A DNA stretch of 64,000 bases from Siderastrea radians (Eukaryota > Cnidaria > Anthozoa > Scleractinia > Rhizangiidae), in NCBI GenBank assembly GCA_964017195.1, contig OZ024887.1, positions 8,010,032 to 8,074,031 on the forward strand. The letters are read 5' to 3'. Positions 19,797 to 32,166 of the stretch are shown in pieces. The first letter of the stretch is position 1, and each line of letters starts with the position of its first letter. Both the position numbers and the translations under genes were made by a program. A model generated the notes under the pieces. That model made no database searches. It was not told the origin of the DNA and saw only the letters and a program-made list of their open reading frames with translations.

Positions 19797-22700
19797 GGGC
19801 TTGCATATGATTTGATGCTTGGCATCCACGCCTCACTAACATCGCATCTTGTTTTACCAACTATAGGTAATTCAAGCTTGATGGAAGACATGTTGTTAGA
19901 TGAGTATTGAGTTCATGCAGATGGACTGGGACGAGTACCAACAAATTTTTGGCGGGGACGATGGCCCTTGCTTCGCGCCGGTCAGAACGACAAAAGTAAA
20001 CAAACTGTGACTGAATAAAGAGTTTTCGAAAGCCGCTCAGAAAAGTCGTTTCAGGATGTTCGAGAATCGTTAAATTACTTTTATGCTGCTGGCCATATCA
20101 GCGACAAACCGCTTCTTATCAGTATACGAGAAGTACGAGTCAGTTAAATTATGTTATGTCTTCCTGACTCATTTCAAATTGAAGAGTTGGATAGCAGCAA
20201 ATGTAGTTAAAAAACAACAGCAAAAGGGCACGCGGCAGAGAAACAAACAGCGAACAAATGGAGATAAACTTACGAATCGGTCATGAAAAAAAATAAGCAA
20301 CATACTTGGGCTAAATGAATAAATAGCAGAGCATAAATAGTTGAATATGAAAACTTTACTTACAGAGATAACCGAGATGGCGCTTGCCTTCACTTTTTAG
20401 CGCAATGCAACTTTAGATAAGACAAATGTGCAAAATATGGCAGATGAATCCATCCACAAAACCCAAAAGAGAACGTCTGAAAAGATGTTTTAGACTCCAA
20501 GAGCGGAAATACGGCTGAAATGCAGATTAAAATACTAATAATTGCCTTCGTAGTCGTCGGTACGAGGAGCCTTCTCGTAACTCACCGTCATAAAACTGCT
20601 ACGGTGAGTCCTACGGTGGGTTCCCAGAGGCTGCATTCCTTTTGGTCAGCACCAAGGATGCAAGACCTCTGGGATAATCAATGTCAAAATGCTGGCGAAT
20701 CGAAATCTGATTGGCTATAACTATATTTTACCGGAAGTCTACGAGAAAGAAGTGTCAAAACAGGAAATAAAAATACTTAGAATGCTTTTGCTGGACGTTT
20801 TCGATCACGTCAGAGAGGGACAATGGGAAAGAAATCTGAAAATGGGCGATGCAAACTAACAAAGAATCGAAATACAGTCAAATTCCAATTCATGTTAGAG
20901 AAGACGCAAAAAGCTAACTGGTGTCGATCACACGATTAAAACGAAAAAGGCGCCAAAACCTTGTGATATGTTGCAGCGGTTCTTGAGAAAGCTGAATGAA
21001 TACCTGCTGCAAGATAAACGACGCGACAGTTGAAGAAGGAGTAAAATTTTTGGATTAATTCCTCTAATTTCCAGCTCTAAAGTATGGTTCATGGACACTG
21101 ATGGCTTGAAAATTGTTCTCAACATTGTCTAAAGAGGATGGAAGCTGGCAGTCTTTCCAGTGCAGCCGTAGAAGTTAAAATAAGCGGCTTTGTTTTAAAA
21201 ATCCGTTCACTCCGCGGAGCCATGTGCGAGTTTGATGGAACAGAAGACAGAATTTAAGCTTATTTTGTTGAACTGGAGCCGATAATCTCACTGTAGCTGA
21301 AAAGTGAATGGTAGATTGGATTCTTGAATTAAGTGGTGCAAAAACTGTTGCAGCGACCGGACAGAATGACAAAAACAGCGAGAACAGCGATCCTGTTTAT
21401 TTTTGCATGACATCGTAGCTGTCGTATTTGTAAGCTTTGAAAGTTTGCAGCTGGCAAGACTGATAAACCTCGTCGAGTGTAGGTAAAAGGTCTTTCTCTA
21501 GTATTAAATTGTTTTCACTCTCAACTTTGATTGTCTGTGTAAGAAATCGTCCATCCTTGATTGTGATAGATTTTTAATGTTTCTAGCTGTACTAAAAAGT
21601 GGCTGTTCAGTTTACCTTGATTCATTGAGTTGAATTATTTATAGACCTGTGATACTCGTTAATAAATTGTAACTAAGTCATTTTTTTGTGTTTATTCTAT
21701 GTAGTGTTTTAGTATTTCGGCAAACGAGCTCTCCGTACAAAACTTATACCGTAGTAAAATATTTACCGTCGTAGTGGTGGAGAAAACACAACACCAGCAC
21801 AGTCGAAAGGCGAACATAACACAACGCCTGCTCAGGCACGTTTCATAAATAAATGACCGCTCTACTTTGTCCAAGACCGTTTAATAGCATCAGTACAGTT
21901 GATTTGCTCTGTCTTCCTTAATAAATAAGCAGTCGCACTCTGTAAAAAAATTTAAGCTAATTTTTACGCGCATATGCTGCGCGCTAAAAACAAGGTCAAG
22001 TTTTTTTTTAAGGTTGATTGCTTGCTCAATTAGACTTTTCAGATTAGTAAGCTTACACACTATTCGACTGCTAAAGAACCTCGTCCATGACTATCGTTTT
22101 CTTTCAAGATGTCGCTGAAAATTTGTTAATTTTGTAAAGGGCCGTAAGATGTGAAATAAAATTTGCGGTGGCACTTCAAACTCCTCGACAATGGCTGCGT
22201 TTTCAGTACCCTTGAAAACGTTCATGCTTGATATTTGTTCTTCTATCAAAAGTTTAATGAGGATGCGACTACAATAAAAGAGTTAATTTTCTCTTCACCA
22301 CTGTTGTTTAAAAAACACACACATTCAGTCACAAACGTATGAAGGCAGCCAGTCACTGAGAGATCTTCCATATTCACCTGGCAGTACACAAATGGTATCT
22401 TTACCATCAACAACAACAGTCTTCAGCGCCTCGTATTGGCGTTCTTTGCATTAGAGGTCCAGTCTCCTTTCTGAACGGAATTTTCTAACGCGAAGTGAAA
22501 CAAATTTATAGAAATCGCTGCGGCCGACACAGCGGCAAAATGAGTGCGCGTGCGCTAACTCTTTCCCGCCATTTTCGCGGGCGGGCGCAAGCAGAGAGAC
22601 TGGATTCAAGAGAAACCATTCGGGGGAAAATGGTGGCAATTCAAAACTTCCCGTCATATGTTTTCATTTCGCGGAGATAAGGCCGTACGCGTCGCGAAAC

Positions 22701-24318
22701 AGATAAGGTTTTCACCATGAAGACACTTCCTAGAGAGACTCTTCTTCCACATATTTTTTTTAGCAAACTAATTGTCTTCGCCACCATAGTAAATTTTTCG
22801 CTCGAAGTCAGTGGCTCGTAAGTGAAACATGAATTGTGTCAGATAACCTTATACTATTGCCGTAGCAGTGCTAGCTTTCGCCTTTTCTAAAGGTAAATTA
22901 CTTAGCTGTTGTTTGAGGGCTAAAACTCGGGATAAGTCCGTTTGCAAGAAAAAGATGATTGAAAAAGCTGGTAGTCAAAATTAAATCCACAGAAAAACTC
23001 GTCTGAAATTCAGGCTATAAAGCGAAAACAACATGCGGACCGCTGAGGAAACGACACTTTTGCTTGCTTTATTCATCACGAAGTATAAAATTGATTCTTA
23101 CTTATACGTCTTTCTAAGGTGCTTAATTAACTTGAATTGGCATGATAGCTGCAGGAATAAATTCTGAAACCTTTAGGCAATTATTGGGAAGTCTTATTTT
23201 TTTCCTAGGTTCAGTTTCCATGCTAAACAAGGTGTCCTTAGTCACAACTCAAACTTGCAATCAATCGACTTTTTACTGACAGAGAGCAAAGGGAGGAAAG
23301 TTTGTTATCTTAAGAAGCTTTTTTATAAAGCAATAAAAGCGAGAACTACTCTAGAATCACCGAACAGAAAAGGTTTATATAATTGGCGAAGTTGAAATAA
23401 TTAAATAAATATGCAAAATATAATCTTCGATCACGGCGTTCTGGCATCACACCCCAGCACTGGAAGAGTTTATTCTACAAATCTATAAATGTAAATTTAA
23501 ATGATTTTGGAAATAAATTCGTTGCAAAAAGAAAGAAACTATAATCGCTCATGATTCTAAGAGCTAAAGCATGCTGAATGTTTATTTCATGCAAGCCGAA
23601 AATAAGGCGATTAAAAAAATTGTGATCCATGCAGCTGTTTATAACTGATGCGTGACAAACTTTCTTTCTTGGCAAGCGCTCGTAACACAATCTACCTTGT
23701 ATCGGTGCTAAAGTAACCTCAACTTAAATTTGCCAGATCATCCCAAAACGGCGAAAGGTCTTGATGGAACTGGCTGTTTTCGCAGCGCTCGTGATCGTAA
23801 ACAAGTTTTAGGAAGACGAGCAACAGTTGTTGTTTTTCCGAATTAGATTTCAGTGCGGTCCATTGGAAGTTGAGCAGCCCGAGTGAACTTTTCTGATACA
23901 TTAAAGGAATAATCTGTGGAGACACAATAGAGTTTTAGTCTCGGTCTTCTCTCTCTTCATGCATTTTTATCAACGCGCTGCATCCAACACAAGCCACACA
24001 ATAAGCTTAATCAAACACTTGCGGCTCCGAACTAATCATGAACTAAACTTTTGCTGCAAGCACCAAACCCTTAAAGTGCCACTGGGACGAAAATTCATAG
24101 GTTTATTTCGGCCAAATTCTGTCGCAGAATATCGCGTTTTGTTCATATTTCTCCAGAAAACTGAACAACAAACCTTCCATCCTAATATTTTTTAGCTCCA
24201 AAGTCGCGTAAAATGTGTCCGCCATTACTGAAAACGTGTTCCTGGGTGATTGCGCAATTTAATAGCTTGTGACGTCAGAGGCTCACCTCAGTCGCGTTTC
24301 CTTGTGTTTTGACTGAAG

Positions 24319-24441
24319 ATGTCTACCGTCGACTGCGAAACCTCCGAAGAGTATTTCTACGATTCGGAACAGTCTTTAGCTTCCGAAGTCTCTGAGGATT
24401 CGTTTCATTCGGCAAATGAAGAATTTTTCTTACCGTACGAT
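24319..24441 (+). CDS. Exon-like acidic ORF inside the TTAA element
   Basis: Starts MSTVDCETSEEYFYDS and runs 41 codons to a GTAAGA donor-like site at 24442. It is rich in Ser, Glu, Asp and aromatic residues and preceded by a GC-rich stretch. The second element copy keeps the sequence (from about 34735) but has lost the ATG. I cannot name it; it may be the first exon of a gene carried by the element. Confidence 0.25.
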
Positions 24442-25715
24442 GTAAGAACTGGTGTGAGGTTTCAACTAATAATCTTGTCAACAAACGTTTTGTTTTGTTT
24501 TCTCGCCATATTATTTGAGTTATTTGGCGGGAGTTGAAAACATAAGCGAAATATGCTTAGACAATGATTGTAGTTCAGGCCCCAGTTGCTCAAAAAGTGG
24601 ATAACTCTTTTTCAACGGATAAGTCGCTGTCCGGTGGATAAAATTTATCGCTTCATCTCAGTTGTTGAAAGCTTGGATAGCGCCGATCCAGCCAGCTGTT
24701 CAGCCGCTATCCAGCGATCATAAAGTTGTCCATTCCAAGATAGGTTGTGTAACTTTTATCCATTGTAAACCTGTAGCAACATAGACATGGCTATTCGAAG
24801 AATTGATCTTTTAAGCTGTGGAAATTTAGACAAAACACCTATGAAAACTTTAGACTATGATGCTCGCGATTCTCAACCATGGGTCGATCGATGTTACTGT
24901 TGGTGTGGGAGAAAATAAAAGAAGCGATACTTTGTCTGCCGTTGTTTATGTTCATTATATATTATAAAAAAAAGCATTGAAATTTTTGGCCATTCTTGGC
25001 ATAGTCTGGGAAACTTTCTTGAAAAACCGTAATTGTTGTAATCAGCTGGCAGGCAGCTTATCGTGTCTATCATAGTACAGTGGTCACTCAACACATTGAA
25101 ACACAAGTGCTTGGCGCTGCTAAATATTTTAAACCGTTTTTATAGAATTCTTTTTCTGAGCCGAAAGAAGTGAAATAAATCAAAACCTTTTTTTTCAAGA
25201 ACTGGAGGCCTTGTGTGACCGGAATCTAAATATTTGTAGTCAAAATTAAAAGCCACAAGGAAAATTTTCCGCTGCTCAACAACAACATGCGGACCGCCGA
25301 GGAAACGAAGCTTTCGCTTGCTTTATTCGCTACGTAAAAATAATAACATGACATTTAATCATTTTTCTTAGTAGTCCATTTACTAAGATTGCTATGACAG
25401 GTAAAAATAAATAACAATGTTAAACCCTTGGGCAAATAGTGGCGTGTGATATTTTTCCCAACTTCAATTTCCACGCACCGACGACCCGATCTATTAAAGC
25501 CTTTATCTCGAACAACAACAACAACAACATTTTATTTGCATTTCCAATCACAAATGCCATTGCACATAGAAAAGAGAAAGAAAAAAAGATGCAAAATCGA
25601 TTAATTTACAATTCCTGTGTCTATTGATCAATTTCTTAATGCAAAAGCTTCGTAAATGAAGTAACCTAATTTTTTACAAGTGAAAGCGTCAATGCTATTT
25701 AAGAGAAATACAGTT

Positions 25716-26030
25716 TTAAGAATCGAAATCGGAATATTTACTAATAATATCGTCCATTGAAGATTTTCTAATTGCATCATATCTATTGCAAGATAAGAGG
25801 AGGTGTACTTCGTTTTCAACTTCATTTGAGCTGCAGCATTGACAAATTCTCAGATGCTCAGGGAGTTTAGGGGTGGAATGTCTTCCACTTTCAATTCTTA
25901 GGTTGTAATTACCTAACCTAAGTTTTGCTACTGCCCGAACAATAATGTCAATCGACTGTTCACCGACAGAGAATAAAGAGAGAAAAGTTTCTCCACATTC
26001 AGGATTGTATGTTATAAAATAAATGTCCAT
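25716..26030 (-). pseudogene. Non-LTR retrotransposon remnant (reverse transcriptase C-terminal tail)
   Basis: About 104 codons resembling the end of LINE-type ORF2: A-K-L-R-L-G-N-Y-N-L-R-I-E-S-G-R-H, then I-C-Q-C-C-S-S-N-E-V-E-N-E-V-H-L-L-L-S-C-N-R-Y as in the zf-RVT knuckle that follows the RT domain. The catalytic RT core is absent. It lies within the TTAA element, and part of it (25930-26030) is also present in the second copy. Confidence 0.5.
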
Positions 26031-29000
26031 GCTTCTAAGCGATTACTGCTCTGAAATTAACACACGCGGAATTAAAAAAGGAAAAGATAAGCAGTACAAA
26101 CTATATCAGCTTAATCACGGCGGTCAGGATTGCATTCGCTGAGGATCTTCGCGCTAGCAGACGGCAGAACTGAAAGGGTTTTCCACGACGATAATAAATT
26201 TCAAAATACGTTAAAAGAAAATCAGTTTTGCACAATGGTGGATGCGTTAAAGAAGAAACAAACTGTCACTTCAACTGCGTTATAAGATTAGGTAAGTTAC
26301 CTTTCGTCTTGTTCGCGCAGATAATGTTTCTTTTTTTTCGATCCTTTTTTCCATATAGTTGGAATGGGCAATGGAATGATCGACCTCTGGGATCTTGCGA
26401 CATGAACAGAGTTCTGGAAAAACTCGTCCGTGAAGTGATCAAAATGCCTCTCGGGTTGAAATTCCCACTGTGTGTGAGTAAGAACATTGTCCTTTTTTCC
26501 ATTGCGGGTCAGCTCGCAGGGCTTCAATGAAGGAAAATACCAGCTCGCTGGTTGGATTTATTGTTGTGGCATTGTACAACACAAGTACTACCTGTCATTA
26601 CTGCTGCAGCAAGGAAGATTTCAAAGTCTTAGACAAACACGTGGCAAGAAATCTTTCCTCGAGGAAAATTTACTTTCCGTGACAAGTAACCAGGTGAAGG
26701 TTCTAGGTTTGAGGTGAGCCTCTGACGTCACTTCCGCTCATTCGCAAGCCAGCTTCCGGAACAAGGGCCAGTAATGGCGGCCGCAAAATCTCGACAAAAA
26801 CCGTCCGAAAAAAGCAACTTCTAGTTGTCGTAATAAGTTAAAATTTGGCATGGTGACTAAGAACCACAAACTATGTTCGAAAATGTAAAAACATGGAATA
26901 CCAAAATTCTGGTCTCAGTGGCACTTTAATGCAAAGTACAACAAGTTTCAAACCCTTTCAACAAAACCAAACTCACCTCACCGACTCTTGCTTTCTGGTT
27001 ACGAACTACACAAAACTGGAGCTTTCTCTGGTATAATAGCTTTCTGATCATAACCGGAAACAAGAAAATGACCGGAAGCCCGCCAAGAAGCCGAGCATGC
27101 GCACTCATTTTGCCGCTATGTCGACCGCTGTGTCTATTCAGTTCGTAAACTGTCGAGCATGCGCTTTAAAAAACCGGAAGCCTAAAAAGTGGCATCCGGT
27201 TTTTGATTATCCCAGAGTCCGTGGCATTTCGATCCCGCTGACCGTAAATGCACGCGGGCCCTGGGGACGAGATTGACGGTGAGGGTGAACGAATGAGAAC
27301 TGGTCATGCGCATTACATCTCGAACCAGATCCCCAGTTCTCGTCCAACCGTACTGGGTAACCGTAATGACCCATCTTAAATTCCCTATTGAGTACCCCAC
27401 GGGGTGCCAATTTACGTTTTGTTGCTTTTCTGCGTTTACTTTGGTGATGCGGAATTGGCACTAACTGAGGGAGTTTGGATTTCAATTTCATCAGTTTTAG
27501 AGCTCCAAATTTCGCCTTCGGTTTTGCTACAGTTGTTTGATAAACCAATGCACAGCACACCATTCATGCAAACAGATGGTAAGCCTGTGAGAACACATAA
27601 AGGAAGCATTCACGGGACTAGAAAGGTTGATCGGTGGTTCTGCTGTGTCTCATAATTTCGCCAAATCTATTGCTTGCCAAAAATATTGACTTTTAATGAC
27701 TGGTCCCCAAAAACACCAGGTTAAACAATATTTCCTGTTTTATAAAATTACTCCGCGATTTAGTGGAATCCAGGAATCACCTTTATTTTTCTGAAAAAAA
27801 AAAAAGCTTACTTTCGTTTTCCCTAGCCGTCACCCACCCTAAAACTCAACTTTGAGCCCCTCCTAGTAGGCCAGATCAATGTAATCGGTTGTGATCAAAG
27901 AAAAGCCGTTCTTTGTGAGGCTAAAGGGAAATTCTGAGAAATATTCTTGGGCTTTTATTTTGTTGAGATTCTGTAAATTGTGTAAATTCTGAGGATGATC
28001 TTTGAACTTTTGCTCTGTTTAGAAAATGTCCCATCATTTGTGTTAAAACATCAGGTAACATTGCCTCAAAACATAAGATAAGATTGTTATTTATCATTCA
28101 ACCTTTAACCCCCTTTAACTGACATCATATGATACAAGTACTCATAATTGGTTGAAGCATTTTTGGGAGAACAATATTGGCGAAATCTTTGGGACTTTCC
28201 CAGCTCATTTACTCCGCTTCAATGCTTTCTATTCCTAAGCCAGTGATCAATCAAACACAAGGACATAAGTGGGGGGGGGGGGCCTCCTTAGTAAAGTTTT
28301 GCACGGGAAGGATTCACCCTGATGTTCAAACCCTTACCCTTTAATCCGCATTCCTAAAACAACTATTGCACATTATCTGTACCTCAAAAATTAGCCAAAA
28401 ACAGTAGATTCTTTCACATACTAAAACAGCATATTTTCCCACTCTTTGTATGCTGGAATTTCAGTGCTGGAAGTTGCTCATCAAGAAAGCGATTAAGTCG
28501 GATGGAAACACAGAATGAGCTAAAATACATGATTTACGTACAGCCACACGAACACAAAGTCTGCCGATGATATTATGAGGGCGATTGAATTGGTAGGAAC
28601 ACATGATCAGGTCCTATTTACTACTAAGAAAGGGTTAGCGTAAACGCTAAGGTGTCATTTGCTCTTTTCGTTGGAAGCGAGGATATGGCCTGTTTGCCAA
28701 TCCGTCAGGAGCAGTATATTATTTCGTAGTTGTTTTTGCCAAAATTTCGAAGAACGTTTTGGAACTCAGGCTAAGCCAGATACCTCTTCCACGGTTAACA
28801 GCAAAGGGCTACTTCTATCACTTTAAGGCGTGACGAAGATAAAATCTCATGCCGTACTCTTGGAAAGTACTAGTTGAATGTGTTTCCCTGGACCTGATTC
28901 CAAATCGGCCGTCATAGGTTTTCATCGCTCAGAATAATAATTTGCAAACGGAAGCTAAATAACTATTCGTAAAGATTAGGTCAAGCGAATCACTGTATAA

Positions 29001-29204
29001 TCAAGTTCTGTAGAGTATTGGGGCGATAGCATCATTTGACGTGAAGACACAGCGACTTGCTTTCGTCCAAAACGATAACGGTTAAGGGGAGGCCGGGAAG
29101 GGAGAGGGGGGGGGGGGCAAAATCTGAATTTTCCCAAGCAAATATCTTAAAGTTGTATGACTTTAATCTTTTCAGACTTAAAGGCAAAAACACTTCTCGC
29201 GTAA

Positions 29205-29327
29205 CAGTGAAACCCCTATAACCCTGGGTACTCTTCAATACATTTTACTATTACTGGGCTGAAGAAAGATCATTCGTTATACCAGGGTCTTCGTTACGTA
29301 GGGCTTCTTTATATCTTGGTTCCACTG
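29205..29327. mobile_element. CAGTG-type MITE (pogo/Tigger-like ends), copy A
   Basis: CAGTGAAACCCC at the left is inverted as GGTTCCACTG at the right, about 123 bp apart. TA follows at the right; at the left TA is one base away. Also present in copy B (52919-53041). Confidence 0.5.
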
Positions 29328-29547
29328 TAACCTGATGTTTAAGGTGAAAGCTTCTCACGCCATATTATTAAACGAGCCAAGAGACTAAATATTCAGAAAA
29401 CACGTTAGAGGGACAAGAAGTCACCTCTCGTATACAAACCTAAACATGCAAACTTTCCAGGGTTAGATATTTTGTAGTACAACATTGATTCCTTGGTACT
29501 TAGACTGGAGCAAACAGGACATGTTGAAATACGGTGTTTGCTGAATA

Positions 29548-29725
29548 CAGTGTAACCCAATATCTCGAACCCTACATAACGTACGAAGACCCTGGTATAA
29601 CGAAATGTGTTCTTCGGCCCAGTAATAGTAAAATGTATGAAAAAGAACCGCGATATAACGAACCCCCGTTATTATGAACACATTTTGCCAGTCAATTGGC
29701 ACTTCGTTACATCGAGGTTGCACTG
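29548..29725. mobile_element. CAGTG-type MITE with TA target, copy A
   Basis: 178 bp, CAGTGTAACCC...GGTTGCACTG with TA on both sides (29546-29547, 29726-29727). Interior carries ATATAACGAA-type motifs common to Tigger/pogo ends. A 95-codon minus-strand ORF across it is incidental. Also at 53261-53438. Confidence 0.65.
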
Positions 29726-30428
29726 TATCTTTTATTTTAGTGTCCCTCACCGCTAACCGGTAAAATTGTAAGTTGATGAAACAAGTGGAGCTGGTTTGCG
29801 GGTTAAAAGCTACACCAACTTTCTATAGATTTTGATATTAAAAATCTTCCCCATATTGACCAGGATATGGCATTATGTACCAATTGGCGCTCTAAGGGCT
29901 TAAAGAGCTAATTGGGTGACCATTGCGTGGGTGACCATCTTTGTGTTGGAATCTCCTCAGTTATACGGCCACCAGCGAACCATAAAAATGTGCTGGAAAA
30001 AGGGAATTTTTAGATAAGGAAGTACCTTCATATCACCACAGGAGCTTACTCAGGTGAATTAATGACGCAGAGGAAAGAATGGGCCAAATTTTTATACCAA
30101 AAAAAGTAACCAACAGCCAAGAGCCTAACAGTCCAACAGCCAAGAACGTAACCTAAAAAAGTCCTTTTTGTCCGCATAAAAAAATTGAAACTTGTAAATG
30201 AAATTTGCGCAATGGTTTGACATAAAATTGACAACCCAGAGGTAGGGTCGTTTTTCATCAACCCTAAAATATGTCCGGCCAAAATCTGTCTACCCAAATC
30301 AAGGAGAATGAACTCCACCAGAAATTTCTCACCCCCCCTAAATTCCCAGGGTGTCTCACCTCCCAGGCACTAATATATCTCAGTACCCCACCCCTACCCC
30401 CCGGGCATATTGCATTCGGCTGCTTTTT

Positions 30429-30721
30429 TAGGCTGAGAAAACAGCCGACGTTTCGCGAGGTCGCCACTTGAGCCCTCGCAAAGCGACGTCCGAGTAACGA
30501 GCGCAGAAATTCCATACTGATGACGCGTCACTACCCAGATCTAGGTAGTGCTTCTGATTGGTTGAAACGAAATTCCCTCGCGTTTCAACCAATCAGAAGC
30601 CCTACCTAGATTTGGGTAGTGACGCGTCATCAGTATGGAATTTCTGCGCTCGTTTCTCAGACGTCGTTTTGCGAGGGCTCAAGTTGCGACCTCGCGAGAC
30701 GTCGGCTGTTTTCTCAGGCTA
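30429..30721. mobile_element. Foldback MITE about 293 bp, copy A
   Basis: A near-perfect palindrome: GCTGAGAAAACAGCCGACG at the left pairs with CGTCGGCTGTTTTCTCAG at the right, and the arms carry CTACCTAGATTTGGGTAGTG blocks around a centre at about 30575. Copy in B at 54142-54434. No ORF of note. Confidence 0.75.
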
Positions 30722-32131
30722 CTGTGTTTTTGGTTTAAAAAGTTGGCTATAATACCCAGGCAGTCGTCAGATTAACAAAGCGGGTTTCACTGGACCTGTA
30801 GCGGGGTTTGTCTCTTTTTTTCTTCATCTCATGCGCCAACCGAAGACAACAAACGAGGTGAATTAGGAGCCATGAAGTCTCTTGGTGAACAGGTGAACAA
30901 ATGACATCGACATCGCGCAGTTCGTGCGGAAGGCAAAAGAAGACGCTTATATTTTCACGTTGAGTTGGGGCTATAGGAATAAGAAATGTGTCAAAAATAT
31001 TCAGGGCTATTTGTCTATAGACAAATCATCTCTTTCGAGTTTTCCGAGAACCAAGCTCTAGAAAAACTGTGACCTTCAAGGAACAGCCCCTGTCATGTCT
31101 GGTTAGAGTTTGTAATTAACCTACTTTCCATTTGTTGTACTTTACCTCTAAGCCCCTATATAGCTTATTCGAAATTTGCGTCAACAGGTTAGCTTGACAC
31201 GTGAACATGACTTGAGCAAGGTTTATCAAAGACGGGCCCTTACACTGGCTGGAGTTAATTTGTGAGCCACTAGGTTCAAGAACTGCTCAATTCTTGAGAT
31301 TTTTCTGTTTTCGAAATTGCCAAGAAACAAAACATATAGCAAAAATGAAAACCCGCACGAACTTCAAACCAAACCGTAGTTGCTAGAATGGAACCTCTGA
31401 CACAAGCCACGCGTTTTAAGAAATAACATGCGTTTTATAATATTGCGTTACCTGTATATTTGCGTCACTTCTTGTCGAAAGGTGATCCCCAACTAAACGC
31501 CCGGGATTAAAGGTTTACCTTGAATAATTTTTTCGCTGATCTAAACTTGTTTTCACCACAAAATGTTTTGATTCGACAAAATTAACCGATCGTGGATTCT
31601 AGCGGTTTTGTTCCCTCTTTATATGAGGTAGATTTCAAATGCGTGAATTGAATCAAAAGACCGAACGTTATGACAGACTTTTCATACCAAATAATTATCA
31701 TGAGTGTAAATTATTCAGGGAATTTTATCCAGAAAAGGTTTAAAAGCCTCAGAAAGTCCAAGACAGGAAATGTATGCCTTATTTTTCAGTTCCCGAATAT
31801 AGCATTTTCCTTTGAGGAAAATGCTATATCCTGTCCCGGAACAATAAATTCTTTCCTTGGAACCCTCCAACTTCTAGTGCGTTTGAATCGAGTTTTTCCC
31901 TTTGATCGTATAATGTCCAAAAGCCTTCTGAAAATTGTTGCGTACCAATCGGTCGCGCCACCATTTGTCACAGGGTCCCCCAAAACCTCCAAATATAAGC
32001 GTCATTGCAATAAACTAACCCTGGCCCCCAATAAAATCACGGTCAAAACATAGGCCCTCTTTCGTCCCCACCCCCATAGGACATCATTTAGCAACCGATC
32101 AATCATCCAGTGGCCTTAGCTTGATCAACCC

Positions 32132-32154
32132 NNNNNNNNNNNNNNNNNNNNNNN
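32132..32154. other. Assembly gap (23 N)
   Basis: A run of 23 Ns that coincides with the right end of copy A. Sequence on the far side (32155 on) is not what follows copy B (55843 on). Confidence 0.99.
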
Positions 32155-32166
32155 CATACCGCCAAT

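Larger units (their letters stand above)
24075..26925. mobile_element. TTAA-flanked element, 2.85 kb, copy 1
   Basis: Inverted ends AGTGCCACTGGGAC...GTCTCAGTGGCACT with TTAA at 24071-24074 and 26926-26929. A related copy sits at 34487-36787. No intact transposase is visible. Shared internal blocks include a short acidic exon (24319), an AACAACAACATGCGGACCG block and a segment with GGAGCAAGGCCAGTAATGGCGGCCG-like DNA near the right end. Copy 1 carries about 430 bp (25498-25930) missing from copy 2. Confidence 0.75.
20609..27275. mobile_element. 6.7-kb insertion specific to copy A, 8-bp target duplication
   Basis: ACGGTGAG flanks it at 20601-20608 and 27276-27283; copy B has one ACGGTGAG (50803-50810). 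The ends share imperfect inverted blocks: TGGTCAGC and CTCTGGGATAATCA at the left (about 20641-20681) recur inverted at 27203-27245. The right tip ends CCCTGGGGACGAGATTG, related to the smaller MITE at 19474. Inside it lies the TTAA element at 24075-26925. From 20609 to 24070 I see no coding region longer than chance; no transposase was recognised, so it is non-autonomous or heavily decayed. Confidence 0.7.
12979..32130. repeat. Duplicated locus, copy A (direct repeat of 45319-55842)
   Basis: Begins AATTGTAAGGCGGCTAGG, as does copy B, and stays collinear with it to the sequence ending GCTTGATCAACC. Copy A is about 8.6 kb longer because of insertions absent from B at 14892-15311, 17434-19246, 19474-19796 and 20609-27275. 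B has its own at 49670-50074 and a stretch at about 51966-52153. The right end of A is two bases before a 23-N gap. Segments 27284-29200 and 30722-32130 hold no gene I can recognise. Whether this is a real duplication or two haplotypes joined by assembly cannot be told from this window. Confidence 0.93.

Noticed and set aside
29463..29750. 95-codon minus-strand ORF conserved in both copies
   Set aside because: It lies across a CAGTG-type MITE, and its conservation only reflects the duplication of the locus.
31670..32053. 127-codon plus-strand ORF present in both copies (also 55382-55765)
   Set aside because: No family resemblance, no splice or start context, and similarity between copies is the same as in the surrounding non-coding DNA.
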